A stretch of 64,000 nucleotides of DNA, taken from Streptomyces nymphaeiformis. GTDB lineage: Bacteria > Actinomycetota > Actinomycetes > Streptomycetales > Streptomycetaceae. The notes beneath the pieces were generated by a model. That model saw only the letters and a list, made by a program, of their open reading frames with translations, did not search any database and was not told the DNA's origin. Numbering within the stretch: position 1 is the stretch's first letter; each line of letters opens with the position of its first letter. A program made the translations under genes and the position numbers. This document shows positions 60,963 through 64,000 of this stretch, piece by piece. Location of the stretch: contig NZ_JACHJY010000009.1 of NCBI RefSeq assembly GCF_014203895.1, positions 434,001 to 498,000 of the forward strand, read 5' to 3'.

Positions 60963-62120
60963 ATGACGTACGCACACGTACGCGCTGTCGTCGCGACCCT
61001 CGCCCTGGCCGCCCTCACCGCCGTCCCCGCCCACGCCGAACCCCGTGATCCCTGGGTACGGGCCTGGGGCGCGAACGGCGCCGGTCAGCTCGGCAACGGC
61101 ACCACCCTCGTCCAGCAGACCCCGGCCGACGTCCAGGGCCTGGCCCGAGCCGGCGTCCGCGAGCTGGCGGGAGGCGGCTGGACCGACAGCAGCGCCTTCG
61201 CCGTCGCCCTCATGAACGACGGCACGGTCCAGGCCTGGGGCGGCAACTCCAAAGGCCAGCTCGGCGACGGCACCACGACGGACCGGTTCTTCCCGGCCGC
61301 CGTCGCCGGACTCTCCGGGGTGTCCCAGGTGGCCGCCGGCTACCACTTCGGCTACGCCGTCCGCGGCGGCCGGGTCCTCGCCTGGGGCGACAACGCCTAC
61401 GGGCAGCTCGGCGACGGCTCGACGACGGGCACCAACCGGCCTGTCGCCGTCCAGAGTCTGAACCGGGTCGCCGACATCGCCGCCGGCTGCTACCACGCCG
61501 TCGCCCTCCGCGAGGACGGCACGGTCTGGACCTGGGGGCAGAACAATTCCGGCCAGCTCGGCCTCGGTTCCAACGACAACCGGAACACCCCTCAGCGGGT
61601 CCCCGGACTCACGGACGTGGTGGAGGTCGCCGCCGGCTGCAACCATTCGCTCGCCCGCACGGCGGACGGAACGGTGAAGGCCTGGGGCTACAACACCAAC
61701 GGGCAGCTGGGGAACGACAGCACCGCACCCAGCTCCGTCCCCGTCGACGTCCAGCACCTCGACGACGTCGCCCGGATCTTCGCCTGCGCCTACCACAGCT
61801 TCGCCGTCCTCGACGACGGAGCCGTACGCGCCTGGGGCTGGAACGGCCGAGGCCAGCTGGGGGACGGCAGCACGGTCTCCCGCACCACCCCCGTCCCCGT
61901 CCCCGCCCTGACCGACGTCCTCGGCCTGGCCGGGGGCTACAGCCACACCGTCGCCGTCCTCGCCGACGGCTCCGTCCTCGGCTGGGGGGAGAACGACACC
62001 GGCCAGCTCGGCGACGCCTCCACCACGAACTCCGTCACCCCCGTCGTCGCCCTGCCCCCGGGCAGCGGCGCGACCCGCGTCGCGGCCTCCACCGTCGGCA
62101 GGTCCAGCTACGCCTACTGA
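60963..62120 (+). CDS. secreted RCC1-repeat propeller protein (2)
   Basis: The 385-residue paralog has a signal peptide (AHVRAVVATLALAALTAVPA, then HAEP) and seven RCC1 repeats, from DPWVRAWGANGAGQLGNG to WGENDTGQLGDA. It ends SSYAY. I start at ATG 60963 with GGTGA upstream; GTG 60954 is an alternative. It follows the first array gene by 14 bp, so the three genes are one operon. Confidence 0.92.
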   Translation: MTYAHVRAVVATLALAALTAVPAHAEPRDPWVRAWGANGAGQLGNGTTLVQQTPADVQGLARAGVRELAGGGWTDSSAFAVALMNDGTVQAWGGNSKGQLGDGTTTDRFFPAAVAGLSGVSQVAAGYHFGYAVRGGRVLAWGDNAYGQLGDGSTTGTNRPVAVQSLNRVADIAAGCYHAVALREDGTVWTWGQNNSGQLGLGSNDNRNTPQRVPGLTDVVEVAAGCNHSLARTADGTVKAWGYNTNGQLGNDSTAPSSVPVDVQHLDDVARIFACAYHSFAVLDDGAVRAWGWNGRGQLGDGSTVSRTTPVPVPALTDVLGLAGGYSHTVAVLADGSVLGWGENDTGQLGDASTTNSVTPVVALPPGSGATRVAASTVGRSSYAY

Positions 62121-62135
62121 CCTCGAAAGGTCCCC

Positions 62136-63317
62136 ATGAAACTCCCCGCACGCATCACCCTGCTCACCGCCCTGACGGCGGCCACCGCCCTCGCCGCCCC
62201 CTGCCTGACGGCCCACGCCGCCGGCACCGACCCCTGGGTCCGCGCCTGGGGCGAGAACGCCCAGGGGCAGCTCGGCAACGGCAGCGTCCTCGCCCAGCAG
62301 ACCCCCGCCGCCGTCATCGGCATCACCCGTGACGACGTCCGCGAGCTGTCCGGCGGCGGAGGCGGCACCGGCACCACCGCCAACCCCTTCGCCGTCGCCC
62401 TCCTCAAGGACGGCACCGTCAAGAGCTGGGGCTCCAACGCCACCGGCCAGCTCGGCAACGGCACCCTCACCGCCCAGTCCTTCCCCGCGACCGTCGCCGG
62501 GCTCTCCGGCGTGAGCGAGGTCTCCGCGGGCGCCAACCACGTCCTCGCCGTCAAGGGCGGCCGGGTCCTCGCCTGGGGCAGCAACGCCTCGAAGCAGCTG
62601 GGCACCGGTCAGGACACCACCAACCCGTACAAGGCCCCGATCCCCGTGCAGAGCCTCGACAAGGTGAAGGACGTCGCCGCCGGGTGCGACTTCAGCGTGG
62701 CGCTCCGGCAGGACGGCACGGTCTGGACCTGGGGCAAGGGCGACAACGGACGCCTCGGCACCGGCAACAACACCACCCGCGAGACCCCGCAGAAGGTCCC
62801 GGACCTCGTCGACGTCGAGTCGATCGCCGTGGGTTGCGACCACGTCCTCGCGCTCACCGCCGACGGCATCGTGAAGGCCTGGGGCAAGGGCGCCGAGGGC
62901 CAGCTCGGCAACGACTCGACCACCGACAGCAACAAGCCGGTGGACGTCGCCTACCTCGACGCCGTGGCGAAGATCTTCGCCACCTCCGCGTCCGGCTTCG
63001 CCGTCCTCGACGACGGCAGCCTGGCCGGCTGGGGCAAGAACACCGACAAGCAGCTCGGCGACGGCACGAACGCCAACCGCACCACCCCGGTCGTCCTGGA
63101 CTCGATCAAGGGCGTCCAGAGCATCGCGGGCGGCGCCGACTTCACGGTGGCCGCGCTCGACGACGGTTCGGTGATCGGCTGGGGCGCCAACGCGGCCGCG
63201 CAGCTCGGCGACGGCTCGACCACCAACCCCACCGGCACCACCGTGGCGCTGCCGCCCGGCAGCGGCATCACCCAGGTCGCCACGACGATGACGGGCAAGT
63301 CCGCCTTCGCCTACTGA
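62136..63317 (+). CDS. secreted RCC1-repeat propeller protein (3)
   Basis: The 393-residue protein has a signal peptide (ITLLTALTAATALAAPCLTA) and seven RCC1 repeats (DPWVRAWGENAQGQLGNG to WGANAAAQLGDG). Two blades have KQLG in place of GQLG. It ends SAFAY. It is closest to copy 2, sharing DPWVRAWG after the signal peptide and the final VALPPGSG segment. GAAAGG precedes the ATG. The terminator at 63323 ends the operon. Confidence 0.93.
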   Translation: MKLPARITLLTALTAATALAAPCLTAHAAGTDPWVRAWGENAQGQLGNGSVLAQQTPAAVIGITRDDVRELSGGGGGTGTTANPFAVALLKDGTVKSWGSNATGQLGNGTLTAQSFPATVAGLSGVSEVSAGANHVLAVKGGRVLAWGSNASKQLGTGQDTTNPYKAPIPVQSLDKVKDVAAGCDFSVALRQDGTVWTWGKGDNGRLGTGNNTTRETPQKVPDLVDVESIAVGCDHVLALTADGIVKAWGKGAEGQLGNDSTTDSNKPVDVAYLDAVAKIFATSASGFAVLDDGSLAGWGKNTDKQLGDGTNANRTTPVVLDSIKGVQSIAGGADFTVAALDDGSVIGWGANAAAQLGDGSTTNPTGTTVALPPGSGITQVATTMTGKSAFAY

Positions 63318-63322
63318 CGGGT

Positions 63323-63357
63323 CCGGAGGCCCGTGCGGCACCCGCACGGGCCTCCGG
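63323..63357 (+). terminator. strong terminator after the RCC1 array
   Basis: A perfect 16-bp stem with CAC loop (63323-63338 with 63342-63357) starts 5 bp after the stop codon. Confidence 0.93.
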
Positions 63358-63418
63358 CGCCGGCCTCCGGCACCGCCGTCCCTGGCCAGACGCGCCGGCG
63401 ACCTGGCAGGATCGCCGC

Positions 63419-64000
63419 ATGTTCGCCTCGCTCTCCCGTGCCGCCCGCCGCCGTGTCCTGGCGGTCTCGGCCGCGCTGCTCGCGCTGTGCGGGGTGCTGG
63501 TGTGGTGGCTGGTCCCGTTCGGTTCCCCCGCCCCGAGCGGCTCGGTCACGTTCAGTACGGGGGTCCCCACCGGCGTCTACCAGAAGTACGGAGCGCTCCT
63601 CAAGAACGCCCTGGCGCAGGACCTGCCCAAGGTGTCGATAACGCTCAAGGACAGCGAGGGCTCCCAGCAGAACCTGGCCCGGGTCGCCACGGGCGAGGCC
63701 GACTTCACGGTCGCGACGGCCGACGCCGTGGCCCAGTACCAGCGCGAGCGCAGGGCCGGCTTCGAGCGGCTGCGCGGCTGCGCACGGCTCTACGACGACT
63801 ACGTACAGCTCGTCGTGCCCAGCGGCTCTCCGGTGCGGAAGGTCCAGGACCTGCGCGGGCTCCGGGTCGGGGTCGGCCAGGCCGGGTCCGGCGTGCGGCT
63901 GATCGCCGACCGAGTGCTCGCGGCGGCGGGCCTGACCCCGGACCTGGACGTGCGGTCGGTCGCGGCGGGCATCGACACGATGCCGGGGCTGCTTGAGCGG
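63419..64000 (+). CDS. TAXI-family TRAP transporter solute-binding protein, C-terminus cut
   Basis: The first 194 residues show an N-terminal membrane anchor or signal (RRVLAVSAALLALCGVLVWW) and a TAXI-type binding domain: TFSTGVPTGVYQKYGALLKN, GSQQNLARVATGEADFTVAT, QLVVPSGSPVRKVQDLRG and VGVGQAGSGVRLIAD. TAXI proteins deliver organic acids to TRAP permeases; in Streptomyces they may act with a sensor kinase instead. The start at ATG 63419 has only a weak ribosome site (CAGGATCG). The rest lies outside the window. Confidence 0.88.
   Translation, partial: MFASLSRAARRRVLAVSAALLALCGVLVWWLVPFGSPAPSGSVTFSTGVPTGVYQKYGALLKNALAQDLPKVSITLKDSEGSQQNLARVATGEADFTVATADAVAQYQRERRAGFERLRGCARLYDDYVQLVVPSGSPVRKVQDLRGLRVGVGQAGSGVRLIADRVLAAAGLTPDLDVRSVAAGIDTMPGLLER

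Noticed and set aside
60633..63347. Long minus-strand open frame opposite the RCC1 genes
   Set aside because: Its Gly/Val/Asp-rich repeats mirror the RCC1 repeats on the other strand; there is no ribosome site or motif.

Overview
The window is a high-GC actinobacterial chromosome segment, almost certainly Streptomyces. Supporting signs are very high third-position GC, frequent GTG starts, a class II ribonucleotide reductase with NrdR, an actinobacterial TCGAAC-type LexA box, NIS siderophore synthetases, M1 peptidase, HflX, DapF, MiaA and MiaB in an order I recognise from Streptomyces core chromosomes, and long GC-rich hairpin terminators. No rRNA, tRNA, CRISPR array, insertion sequence or phage integrase was seen.

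Region 1 (1-29,000) is mostly core. It holds a partial arylamine N-acetyltransferase, a TerD-type protein, nrdR-nrdJ with paired NrdR boxes, and lexA with its own SOS box. It continues with a DinG-type helicase, a four-gene NIS siderophore operon (aminotransferase, synthetase, GNAT, synthetase) and two paralogous lipoprotein trypsin-like proteases. The region ends with hflX, an M1 peptidase, an RSH-type (p)ppGpp enzyme, dapF, miaA, miaB and small proteins.

Region 2 (29,000-40,250) has local operons. One is a tightly coupled MFS transporter, Asp/Glu-racemase-GAF protein and polysaccharide deacetylase operon divergent from its GntR regulator. The others are a DeoR, DUF4406 and NudK operon, DedA, a two-component system, a family III CoA-transferase and Ohr.

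Region 3 (40,250-56,200) is the most unusual part. A minus-strand operon carries hemB, hemA, an NDP-forming acyl-CoA synthetase and hemL, joined by 4-bp overlaps or gaps. Upstream in the same direction lie two Asp/Glu-racemase-fold proteins with atypical catalytic cysteines and a flavin monooxygenase. Beyond a hairpin are a tautomerase and a YCII-LuxR fusion regulator. Next come an EamA exporter, LysR, LLM oxidoreductase, MFS exporter and a divergent full-length glutamyl-tRNA synthetase. Together GltX, HemA, HemL and HemB would encode the whole glutamate-to-porphobilinogen route without hemC or hemD. This looks like a specialised-metabolite locus that either uses ALA or porphobilinogen as a building block or carries duplicated targets for self-protection. 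I infer this; it is not proven.

Region 4 (56,179-64,000) encodes exported proteins. Three minus-strand secreted proteins include two that share a Cys-containing domain and a beta-rich region resembling aerolysin/ETX-MTX2 pore formers. Divergent from them is a tandem array of three secreted seven-repeat RCC1 propeller proteins, followed by a TAXI-type TRAP solute-binding protein cut by the window end.
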